Under the pieces are notes generated by a model. It saw only the letters and a program-made list of their open reading frames with translations, did not search any database and was not told where the DNA came from. Below are positions 30,001-38,300 of a stretch of DNA of 53,500 nt, one piece after another. This stretch comes from Mesostigma viride (Eukaryota; Streptophyta; Mesostigmatophyceae; Mesostigmatales; Mesostigmataceae), in contig RPFO01000392.1 of the NCBI GenBank assembly GCA_009746045.1, positions 2,837,681 to 2,891,180 of the forward strand, in the 5' to 3' direction. Both the position numbers and the translations under genes were made by a program. How positions within the stretch are numbered: position 1 is the first letter of the stretch; the number at the start of each line of letters is the position of its first letter.

Positions 30001-33000
30001 CGGCGGCGCGGCACCGCGCAGCTGCTACCCCATCTTCATGTGCGCGATGAACTATGCGTATGAGACGCGGCAGGCGGACCAGCTCGTCCCCTCCTTCAAG
30101 CAGCTGGAGAGCTGGATGTCCCGCTGGCAGCTGCCGGTGGAGGCCAAGCGCCAGCTGTACCTCAAGGCGTCGCACGTGTGCGCCTCGATCGGCGGAGTCA
30201 AGGACAGCTTCCACTTTCTGGTTGCCTACCTGTCCCTGTTTGAGGGGGAGGAGCCGCCCGCGCTGGCCAGCGTGCGTGAGGAGGCGGTGCGCGCGGCGCT
30301 GCTGTTTGTCGGGTCGCAGGAGCTGTTCTCGTGTGACCTGCTGGACAAGGCCAGCATCCGCCAGCTGGAGAAGGATGCCAAGTACGCGCCCGTGCACCGG
30401 TTGCTCGCCATTTTCCTCACTGGTGAGTGCATGGCATGCAGAAGGGGTTGTGGGGCGGGGCGGGGTGGGCGTGGGGGGCATGAGCCGTGGCGGGGTATGG
30501 GGTGGTTGCCGCATCTGGTGTGGCGGGGCAGGGGGAGGGGGAGGGGAGGGGGAGGGGGGGGGGGAGGGGGAGGGGGAGGGGGGGAGGGGGAGGGGGAGGG
30601 GGAGGGGGAGGGAGGGGGAGGGGGAGGGGGAGGGGAGGGGGAGGGGGAGGGAGGGGGAGGGGGAGGGGGAGGGGGAGGGGAGGGGGAGGGGGATATACGG
30701 TCATGTGTGTCTCAGTTGGGTGCGGGGCAGCTCACCAGGGTGTGTTTGTGCAGCCCGCACTTTGTACATGGGTGGGGATGGTTGGAGTCGGCGGACGGGT
30801 GTCGGCCGGGCACAGTGGGGCCAGTGGGCATGGGGGATGGTCAAGGGGGATGGTAATGGGAGTGGCTCTTTTCATAGGCGCATGGGTAATGCAAGGGCGG
30901 GTTGTGGTGGCCATATCAAGGAGACAACCAGCACAGGCCAGAAATCGGGAGAATCGGGACCATATGTTTAGCAGCTGGCTTGGGCTTGCGTTGTCGCAGT
31001 AATGGGTTCATCGGCCGTTGCCCGCCAAGCTTCTCTTGTGGAGATGCCATAGTGAGTCGTCGTGATCACCGCTCACCGCTCGTGGTGTCTTGTGTCGGCA
31101 TGGTGCAGGGGCATGTGGGCTGGGTGGCTGCCGGCCTGCCTGTTAGGTTGGTTGTCCGGTCCAACACCCTATTTTTGTGGCCTGGCCCGAGGCTGTGCCT
31201 TTGTGGCTTTGTCTCTCGTCACCGCCCCTCCTCACACGTCTCCCCTGCCATCCGCCCGTGGTCCGTGCCCCCTCTCGCGCAGGCCGCCTGGACGACTACC
31301 TGTCATTCTACAAGGAGCAGCGTGCGGCGCTGGCCCCCTACAACCTGTCGCATGACGACGCGGTGACCAAGATGCGGCTTCTCTCGCTGGCCGCGCTGGG
31401 GGCCGACAAGAGCGCAGGGGGGGAGGTGCCGTACGCGGTGGTCAGGGACACACTCCAGGTGGGTGACCTGTGGGTGAGGGGAGGAAGACACGCACAAGGT
31501 GAGGGAGGTTCGCTGCGTGCCCTGATGCGCCGTGCTGCATGCATGCTTGGCGATGTGGTCGCGCCAGTGACTTGGTTTGGGGACTAGCAGGGGGCAGACA
31601 CGTGCCGCAGGTAGCGCACGCGGCCCGGCCATCTGCCATACCATGCTACATGCATGTGCGATGGCTGTGTGCATGCATATGCGGTGGCGTTGTGTGCGGA
31701 ATGGTGTACGAGGGAGGGGGGGTGAGGGCGGTGATGGGTATGTTTGGCCAGGTGGGTTAATGCCTTGTCGTTGGCATTGTGGGCGTATCTACCATCTAGA
31801 ATTTGCGGCAGCTGCCTGGAATCCTAGCCAAATGCTGGTGCAGGAGTGGAAAAAGGAGAGTAGGGGAGGTGGCATGGCCCCAGGGTAATTCTTTCCAATT
31901 CTGCCCCGTAGCGTTGTGCGTGTCTAGCGGTTTCCCTGACCCGCAACAGGGCTCTCGCACTGTCTCTCTGTACCTGGTCGCTAGTGTCCATCCATTCTTG
32001 TCTAGACTCCACAAACACGTCATGTCGCATGTGTCGATGTCTCGCAAGTGCGTATTGCAGGATCCTTGTGCGCATTTTTGTTGGCACCTGTCGCCTGCAC
32101 CGTGGTTGGAGGCCCCGCAAGGTGCGCACATGCTGCCATCTCATCCCTCCCCCCTGTCCCTAACCTTCCATCTTTTTTTGTTTGCTTGGCGCTGCCGCAC
32201 GCGTACCTTTGCCGCATCCGGTTGCGTGCCCCCCTTCGTGCCGCGTCCTGTTGCGTGCGCCCTGTTCCCGCGCCGCGTCGCGTTTGCCAGATCGAGGAGG
32301 GCGAGGTGGAGGAGTGGGTCGTGCGCGCAATCTCGGCGCGCCTGCTGGAGGCCCGCATGGACCAGAAGCGGCAGGTGGTCATCATCAGCCGGTGCACGCA
32401 CCGCGTCTTCGGGCCCGCACAGTGGAAGGAGCTGCAAGCCAACCTGGCGCTATGGAAGGTGAGGACCCTCACATGGAGGGGATGGGGCTTTGTTGGGTGG
32501 GATGGTCCGTTGTGCATGCATGGTAGTTTGCCAGCATGTGTTTCAAGTCTCGTTACGGGCGTCATTCAAATGGGTCGTAATGTCCCATATATGGGGTAGC
32601 ACGGCCGCGCGTCGTCTTGACGAACCTTAGTCGACCTTGTTGTCGACCTGTGAAAGTGTGAGTGACAAGTGGTGCCATCGCTGCTGCCTGAAATCCTTAG
32701 CAATCCAGACTGCGGTGGTGCAGATGGACGGGCTCGCATGCCCGGTACTGTGTGTTTATCTTGGGTACATCGTCTGCCCTGATTGCTGTCTCCATTATCT
32801 GTTGCCAAGGCTGAGTGCTTGTTACACCTAATGGTGTCTCAACTTGTGCATTTGTATTTGTATTTGTATTTATGTACCTGTGTGTATGTGCGCGCGCATA
32901 AGTCGAGGTACCATGGTCCGGATTCTCCTTGATAAGTGTGTAGGATGCATGTGAGTGCACTCCATGCGTGTGCGCCCATCAACCTATGGTAAGCAAAGTG

Positions 33001-33707
33001 GAGATGTGTTGAACTCAATAAGCAAGCAGGGCATGGTTTCGGGGGCTTGTGACTTCACAGCCGCGCGCTTGGCCCAGATTATGCAAGGGATTTTGCAAAC
33101 ATGAGTTGCATTGCTAGTTTGTTAATTGTAGTAGCGCTGGTTTGACGGATGTTTCGGTAAAGGATTAAAACTGAATTAAATTAAATTATAGCATGACTCC
33201 GTTGGGAGATCATGTAGCACATATTCCTTGCTGGATGGATGGAGGTGGGCGAAGCCGCGGAACCGAACTAAGCTAATCTATTGTAGAAAACCCCAACTAC
33301 TCTACTCAGCAAAGCGCCCCTTCCTCTTGGGGGGAGGGGGCTTGCCCACAGGGGCTGGCGTGTGAGCCTGGACAATCGTCTTCCACCTCTTCTTGTTCTG
33401 CATAGCAGTCCAAACAAGAGAGAGGGAGTGAATGCGGTGTTTAAACTTAGCTGGGACCACTAGGTCGGCCCGAAAATGCTGTGTATAGTTCATGGTAGGT
33501 CTACCAACCTGTCTGGGTCTGTAAAGGATGCGGCTAGGTTTGTATGCCCTGAGACTCGCTCTTGGTTGTTATTGGTAATCCTTTTGTGGGGCGCTGCAGG
33601 AGAATGTCCGGGAGGTGGTCCGCATGGTGCAGAGCGTGCGCCCAGGCCCCAACGCCGTCCCACGAGGACTGCCGCACCTGATGGACCTGAACCTGCGGAG
33701 TCAATAA
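27005..33707 (+). CDS. EIF3M: Eukaryotic translation initiation factor 3 subunit M (PCI domain)
   Basis: Seven exons: 27005-27112, 27304-27421, 27725-27860, 29974-30422, 31283-31458, 32291-32458, 33600-33707. All have GT-AG borders and compatible phases, and give 420 residues (family about 370-410). The product is a subunit of eIF3, which organises the 43S preinitiation complex in the cytosol. Matches to the family: HLVETSDEDPTLTIARFIGE (start), AECAITVIFNLLRKMP, MFSLFNSMSG, LVPSFKQLESWMSRWQLP, LLDKASIRQLEKDAKYAPVH, then the PCI winged-helix part (residues about 270-390) with LSHDDAVTKMRLLSLAALG, VEEWVVRAISARLLEARMDQ and VVIISRCTHRVFG. The ATG at 27005 is chosen because it begins the conserved block. 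Introns 3 to 6 are loaded with minisatellites, a G-rich tract, a DR1 scrap and a LINE-C insertion, yet the splice sites are intact. Confidence 0.93.
28167..28679 (+). repeat. 27-bp minisatellite, 19 units, in eIF3m intron 3
   Basis: Nineteen head-to-tail 27-bp units containing ACATGCATGTGTGAGG and TCTCTACCGTG. Variants are limited to a few positions (for example TGTGTG to TGCGTG or TGGGTG; CCGTG to CCATG or CCGCG). Because 27 is a multiple of three and the unit lacks stops, both strands appear open; these are not genes. Each unit has an ACATGCATGT palindrome. Confidence 0.95.
28738..29490 (+). repeat. 56-bp minisatellite, about 13 units, in eIF3m intron 3
   Basis: About thirteen units of 56-57 bp, each with GGTGAGAGCAGCACGGTTGG, GTAAAGCAAGGCTTTCTGAT and CTAAGCAAGGTTGTT. 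Later units are more diverged and have one-base length changes. It lies 60 bp after the 27-bp array and ends before the intron's C-rich stretch. The minus-strand open frames over it are repeat artefacts. Confidence 0.95.
29888..29970 (+). repeat. C-rich tract at the 3' end of eIF3m intron 3
   Basis: About 80 bp of CCCCACCC/CCACCCACC repeats running directly into the splice acceptor CCCCGCAG at 29966-29973. It serves as, or replaces, the polypyrimidine tract, although it is broken by A every four or five bases. Confidence 0.8.
30528..30693 (+). repeat. GGGGGA-type purine tract in eIF3m intron 4
   Basis: About 165 bp of G runs (3-9 long) separated by single A residues, with almost no pyrimidine on the sense strand. 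Many G-quadruplex arrangements are possible in both DNA and the transcript. Run lengths may be affected by sequencing error. Confidence 0.9.
30915..30966 (-). repeat. DR1 terminus fragment in eIF3m intron 4
   Basis: About 50 bp starting TATCAAGGAGACAACCAGCA and continuing GGCCAGAAATCGGGAGAATC up to ACCATA, then lost. Only the constant DR1 end remains. Confidence 0.7.
33166..33520 (-). mobile_element. LINE-C 3' fragment in eIF3m intron 6 (355 bp)
   Basis: Minus-strand ORF2 tail: FRADLVVPAKFKHRIHSLSL, WTAMQNKKRWKTIVQAH, PVGKPPPPKRKGRFAE. A short 3' UTR follows, then the hairpin CTCCGTTGGGAG (33197-33208) and an AATTAAATTAAATTATA tail. An exact 9-bp TSD, GTAAAGGAT, is at 33157-33165 and 33521-33529. 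The insertion ends about 70 bp upstream of the last splice acceptor. Antisense to the host gene. Confidence 0.88.
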
Positions 33708-34049
33708 AGCAGAAAAGGAAGTCAGGGGCTGCCAGCATGGTAACGACCTGTCGCGCAATGAAATGCCGGCTATGATCGACCCAATAAGGAGAAGGAAGAT
33801 AGTAATCTTGGGACATCAGCGCTGGTGATCATGGTATCAACTGATCAGTCGCCAGCCTCATGGTTGCATTACTTTGTTGCCGGTGTTGAGCAGTGCTGAA
33901 ACAAATAACCTGATTTGTATTTGGGTTCTTGGAATTGTCTTCATGGGGACTCAATTGTAGGTAAATATTCTTAGCTTTAGTGTTCACTAGATTGTCTTGT
34001 TCAATAAATTTGATATACATGAGACAACTACACGTGTATGCATTCATGC

Positions 34050-34515
34050 ATGAGCCGGGTTGGACTGTCTGGGCTTGGAGGCTCGGGCAGTGGGGCTGGA
34101 GATCAGCGTCAAAACAAAGGCGATGGCGATTGGTGTTACCAGTCGCCCGCCGCTCCCGCGGCTGCTAGACAGGTCTGAGGTGCAGTTCCGAGACCGCTTC
34201 TAACTGCTGGGGAGCATGCTCACGTACGGCCGATGATGTGGACACCAGCATCGGCCTGGCCTGGCCTGGCCTGGCCTGGGTCAGGCTCCGCTCGCTCAAC
34301 ACCTACTGGCACTCGAAGGACCTAGCTGTTGGCGACGACCGCATGCAAACGTGTGCTCTTCTGGTGTTCGACGTGTGGTCTTGGTCCTCACGGCCGTACT
34401 CACGTACGGGGCCAATTAAGGCCTGGACAGCCACGGACCAGCTGATCACACGGCTGAACGGCACCTGTAGTCACTACCTAGGATGCTTTGACAGGTCCTA
34501 AACGTAGGGCTTTCC
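34050..34515 (+). pseudogene. LINE-C reverse transcriptase, C-terminal fragment
   Basis: Shattered copy of the part after RT motif C. It corresponds to 49070-49500 in the LINE-C copy: GLEARAVGLEI-like and FRDRF-like segments, a CTGGCCTGGCCTGGCCTGGC slippage array near 34256, and a VLNVG-like end. Many frameshifts and stops. Starts just downstream of eIF3m; no TSD recognised. Confidence 0.55.
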
Positions 34516-34589
34516 ACGTACACATTCCACGTAGTTGTCTCACTTAGTACAGGTCACTCGAGTCTTTGATTGTATAAGGGTATGCCTCA

Positions 34590-35220
34590 CATTTCCCTCC
34601 CCTCCGTTCCATTCCCACCCCCATCTTCCGCTGCATCCACGGGTCCCCATCTCCACTCCTCGTTCTCCCCTGTTGGGCCAGCAGGCATCCTTGGCCCTCG
34701 CAACTTTAAACGTACGCACATTGCTGGCAGATAGCGACCATAGCTACCGCGATAGTACCGGCTACGCCCCCTTCTACTAAAAAGAAGGATTCAGCCGTGT
34801 TCAGCCCGTCTCACGGTGCGAGACTGAACAAGTCTCGCGTGCAGACACGTGTGTAGTACTCCTACACACAGATCTCGAGTGATTTATCTAGTACCAAATC
34901 CGAAAGGCTTGCATCACTCCCCGGACAGGAGAACTTTTGCGGATGACTGTAGGTGTAAGTTGGCGATGCCATGGTATCCGGAGACGTCCGTCCTATAGTC
35001 AGCAAAATTGGTGCGAGAGGTCCCCAGTTCGATTCCGGTCGGATTCATTTGCAGATCGCGTTTTCCGCGTTTTCCGCGGCCTGGCACTGAACGCAAAGGT
35101 TTTCACCTTTGCGGAGTGTCTGATCAGAATAGCTACCGGGTGGAGGAGCTTGTACATGTTGCCTTTTGCATCGCACATCCTGTGTCTATTCTAGGAGTGC
35201 AGGAGCTTAATTACGCGCGG
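34590..35220 (+). pseudogene. LINE-A type ORF2 N-terminal fragment split by a SINE
   Basis: Pro/His-rich linker followed by LLGQQASLALATLNVRTLLA and DSDHSYR up to 34749, then after the SINE YRVEELVHVAFCIAHPVSIL and GVQELN (GVQE is the conserved endonuclease strand 2 motif) to about 35205. Removing the SINE and one TSD restores the frame exactly. Paralogous to 6335-6739. Flanked on the right by a degenerate LINE-B-type hairpin and DR1. Confidence 0.7.
34750..35128 (+). mobile_element. SINE-like element, complete 379-bp copy with TSD
   Basis: Exact 10-bp TSD, ATAGCTACCG, at 34740-34749 and 35129-35138. The element starts CGATAGTACCGGCTACGCCC and ends GAGTGTCTGATCAGA. The 5' half is rich in hairpins (CCTTCT/AGAAGG, GAGACT-GAACA-AGTCTC, GTGTAG-TACTC-CTACAC, GAGTGAT…ATCACTC). 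A tRNA-like stretch follows with an A-box-like TATAGTCAGCAAAATTGG (34994-35011) and a B box GTTCGATTC (35027-35035), then TTTT runs and a 9-bp hairpin (35092-35113). No ORF, no poly(A). Confidence 0.85.
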
Positions 35221-35715
35221 TCCCGTTGGGGAATTCTAGGAATCATTTCTTGTAAGAATCATGGTCATCTAGTCGCTCTACACGTAAGCCAGCCATATAA
35301 TTCCAATGCCCAAGGCTACACATTTCCATCTCCATTAATTAATTAATTAATTAGACTCGTGCTCCCGTTGGAAAGTCACGGAGCATTAACCCCGATGGAT
35401 GGATGGATGGGTGCAAACAGTCCTACCGGTCTAATCTATCTACATCGGCTACATACTACATCTATCTAACAGCATTCTAACTACAACATCTATCTAGGCA
35501 GCCGCACGCTGCCCTAGGGGAGCTATCTGGCGTGCCTCCCACGTGATTGCACACGCGGGCGCTTCCCGGCCCACTGGACTAGGGGGCTCGTTGTCCTCTA
35601 TGACCTGGGCCCACTTGGCCTTGTCCATCATCTTCTTCCAAATCACGGAGAGGCCTAGGCCCCCCATGTCCTCTAGATACTAGCTGTTCTTTGAAGGTGC
35701 GGGCCTTGCGGCGTC

Positions 35716-36467
35716 CCGCATGTGGTGCATATCCCACGATAACCGTTAGCGTGTGGTGTGAATGGCCCGTCAGTGGCCGAAAAAGTGGCCACTAGCACAC
35801 GCGGGGACCGCAGCACGATGGACTGGAGCTGCTCTGATGCTGCCGGCGAGCACAAGAGGCCCACACCACCTTGGCCCGGCGCGTCGCCGCCACCATAGTG
35901 GAACCGCCAGCCCGCACGCAGGTCGTCGACCAGCAGACCGTTGACCCCGTGCTGAGGGTCAACGGTGCGTCGGTGCTCCTGGACCCCAAGGACAGCGATC
36001 TTGTTGTCGGCGCACAGGGCGATCAGCTCGTCAACGCGTTGGCGTGCTGGGGTGCCGCCGCTCGTAGAAGGATCTGCAGGGAGGGTGCGCACGTTAAAGC
36101 TTGCAATACCAAGAATGGGCCGTTGCCCTATTAGCGGGGGGGTGGGGGTGGGGGTGGGGGTGGAGAAGGGTAGGGCTGGAGGTGGGGGTGGGGGGGGGGG
36201 GGGGGGGGGAGGGTGGCGATTGGGGTTAATGCTTGTCAACGCATGGAATCTTTCTTTCAGGGCGGATATGCGTCGTCTCCGTCCTGGCTGGGGTCGCCGG
36301 CGTGTCGACTGGGCCTCATCCCGCTCAAGGCGGGCTAGGAGGCGTGTGAGGCTGGTAAATTGGCGGGAAGGTTGACCATGGCGTGCCTGGCGACCTTGCA
36401 TCCTTATCATGCTCGCACGGTGCGACATGAGGATGGAAAGGGGCTTGTTTATAAAGGCTGTGCCCAA
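35716..36467 (-). pseudogene. LINE-B ORF2 N-terminal part (endonuclease start)
   Basis: The ATG at 36467 opens MGTAFINKPLSILMSHRASM, a basic stretch, a poly-Pro linker encoded by a G-rich tract (about 36130-36210), then ILGIASFNVRTLPADPST (EEP strand 1), RVDELIALCADNKIAVLGVQ followed by EHRR (strand 2 and catalytic Glu), and FHYGGGDAPGQGGVGLLCSP. It ends at the internal deletion junction near 35716, before GDFN. Frame intact as far as it goes. Confidence 0.8.
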
Positions 36468-36502
36468 AGCCTTTTGTACCGCGAGGCCGCGAGGGTGTGC
36501 CC

Positions 36503-37632
36503 TTACCGGGCGCCATCCATACCCGGGACGTGCGTAGACGATGATGACGCAGCTGGGGCGGGCCTGGTACGGCCCGACTTGTGCCGCTTGCTAGGAGCCT
36601 GCGCCTCCGTGCGCTGGCCGTTGATGAAGAGCACGGGGGTGTCGTGGACGAGGCGGACGTAGACCTTCTGGCCTTCATTCCTGGCCTTGATCGCCACGTC
36701 GCTGCCCAGCAGACCGTTCTTGATGACTAGCTGGGCCGGGGAGAGGAGGTCGTCGAGGCTCGGCGCGTTTCTCCCGCCTAGGAGCTTGCGGGCCTGGAGT
36801 ACCTTCACCTTGCTGGCCACATTCGCGAAGGTCACCCGGATGGGGCCAGGCTGGCCCGCCATCCAGGCTGCCGACTCAATGCGGATGCGTTCGTTGCCCA
36901 GATGCAGCCGGCCCACGATGAGGCTGTGGTACAGGCGTTGCGCTAGCATCAGGTCCGTTTCTGGCTGCTGCGCGACCTGGAAATACCGGACCACTATACT
37001 GCGTGAGCGCAGGTCCTCCTCGATAGCAGTCTTGTGGGCTGCAGCCCCCCTGCGTGGGGCATCCTCCATCAGGTTGGCAATGTCCGTCTGTTTGACCATG
37101 TTAGCGTAGCTGGTGGCCGGTGTGGGGGCGGCTGGTTGGGGCGGACTGGTCAGGGCGGCCTTGACCTCGGCAATGCTGGAGTGGAGCTCATGCAGCAGTG
37201 TCTTGACGGATAGCGGTGGACAAGGCGCCGAGTTGGGCAGCCATGTCTGCGACTTTCTTATTGAGCTTGTGCAGGTCTGCTTCCGGGGAAGCATCGGGGG
37301 TGTTGGCGGTGCCGTGCTCGGCGTCCTCGAAAGCGGCAAAGAGTGCCCGGAGGCAAGGGGCCTGCGCATGACTCAAGAAAACAGAAAGTCGAAGCTGTGG
37401 CTCGTCCAATTCGTCGAGCTCGTTCACTGGAATGGTCCCGCCAGACGCGTAAGGAAAATATATCTCCTTGCCGTTGTCGTGCAGGTGGCGCAGGATAGCC
37501 TGCGCCTGCTCGGCGGTAAGCGAAAAGAACCGCTGCTCGTCGACAACCTGGCCAGGCATGAAGGATGCTGGGTCGAACTCAGCGTCGTTAGCGTCGTCGT
37601 CGTCTTCGTCAATGGGGGTGGCCTCGCTGGGT
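36503..37632 (-). pseudogene. LINE-B ORF1 (L1 ORF1p-like)
   Basis: Begins within an acidic stretch (EDDDDANDAEFDPASFMPGQ; no start codon, 5'-truncated), then QVVDEQRFFSLTAEQAQAIL and EADLHKLNKKVADMAAQLGA (coiled-coil heptads). A frameshift near 37210 leads into LHELHSSIAEVKAALTS. An RRM-like domain follows with strand SIVVRYF, strand IRVTFANVASKVKVLQARKL and a basic C-terminal domain SLDDLLSPAQLVIKNGLLGS to VLFINGQRTEAQ. Stops at 36503, 35 bp before the ORF2 ATG. One frameshift only. Predicted to coat element RNA (family inference). Confidence 0.7.
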
Positions 37633-37707
37633 CCATCTCCATGCAGTCATATTCATCATCCTGAACGACTCGAAAGCGCAGATAAGATAAAGCAGGCTCG
37701 AGCTACC

Positions 37708-38242
37708 ATTAATTAATTAATTCATTAGACTCGTGCTCCCGTTGGGGAGTCACGGAGCATTAACCCCGATGGATGGATGGATCGGGATGGGTGCAAACAG
37801 TCCTACCGGTCTAATCTATCTACATCGGCTACATACTACATCTATCTAACAGCATTCTAACTACAACATCTATCTAGGCAGCCGCACGCCGCCCTAGGGG
37901 AGCTATCTGGCGTGCCTCCCACGGGATTGCACACGCGGGCGCTTCCCCACTGGGGGGGGCTCGTTGTCCTCTATGACCTGGGCCCACTTGGCCTTGTCCA
38001 TCGTCTTCTTCCAAATCACGGAGAGGCCTAGGCCCCCCATGTCCTCTACTTGCTGTTCTTTGAAGGTGCGGGCCTTGCGGCGTCTAACGTCACTGGGCCC
38101 ATCCCACGTCAGGAGGTGCCGGCCAGGCTGGGCTGGTCGCAGTCCTGCGGGGGGGCCACGTGAGGTGTCTACCTGGTTGGTGCGAGCTAAGTGCCCTACT
38201 AGCTGCAGGCGTCGTTGCTGAATGGTGCTGGTGATATACGGC
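37708..38242 (-). mobile_element. LINE-B 3' fragment (535 bp) with TSD GAGCTACC
   Basis: TSD GAGCTACC at 37700-37707 and 38243-38250 (the following AT is also shared). The minus strand encodes TIQQRRLQLVGHLARTNQVD, LRPAQPGRHLLTWDGPSDVR, LSVIWKKTMDKAKWAQVIED and PPVGKRPRVQSRGRHAR, the family's C-terminal tail (GHLAR-type motif), then 3' UTR, hairpin and TTAAT tail. 5'-truncated and inserted in DR1 at the same site used by the element at 45912. Confidence 0.88.
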
Positions 38243-38300
38243 GAGCTACCATGGTCCGGATTCTCCCGATTTCTGGCCTGCGCTGGTTGTCTCCTTGATA

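Larger units (their letters stand above)
35336..37632 (-). mobile_element. LINE-B copy with ORF1, start of ORF2 and 3' end (2297 bp)
   Basis: Exact 10-bp TSD CCATCTCCAT at 35326-35335 and 37633-37642. Reading on the minus strand: ORF1 (5'-truncated) to 36503, ORF2 from 36467 to about 35716, then an abrupt jump to the ORF2 tail (KARTFKEQL), 3' UTR, hairpin and TTAATTAATTAATTAAT tail. The RT and most of ORF2 are missing inside the element while both ends have one shared TSD, so the internal deletion happened before or during insertion, or by later loss. It cannot be autonomous. Confidence 0.85.
35265..38300 (+). repeat. DR1 repeat split by two LINE-B insertions
   Basis: DR1 pieces at 35265-35335, 37643-37707 and 38251-38300 join in the order of the uninterrupted copy at 8372-8706 and end at TTGTCTCCTTGATA. 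The gaps are exactly the two LINE-B insertions with TSDs CCATCTCCAT and GAGCTACC. The left part of DR1 is missing. Confidence 0.85.

Noticed and set aside
30054-30971. 305- and 399-codon frames reading through eIF3m exon 4 into glycine-rich sequence
   Set aside because: They continue past the GTGAGT donor at 30423 into the G-rich intron. The exon frame and splice sites match the eIF3m family.
34750-35128. Hammerhead ribozyme or retrozyme in the SINE-like repeat
   Set aside because: The size, dimer and hairpins fit loosely, but neither strand shows the CTGANGA…GAAA core in a workable arrangement.
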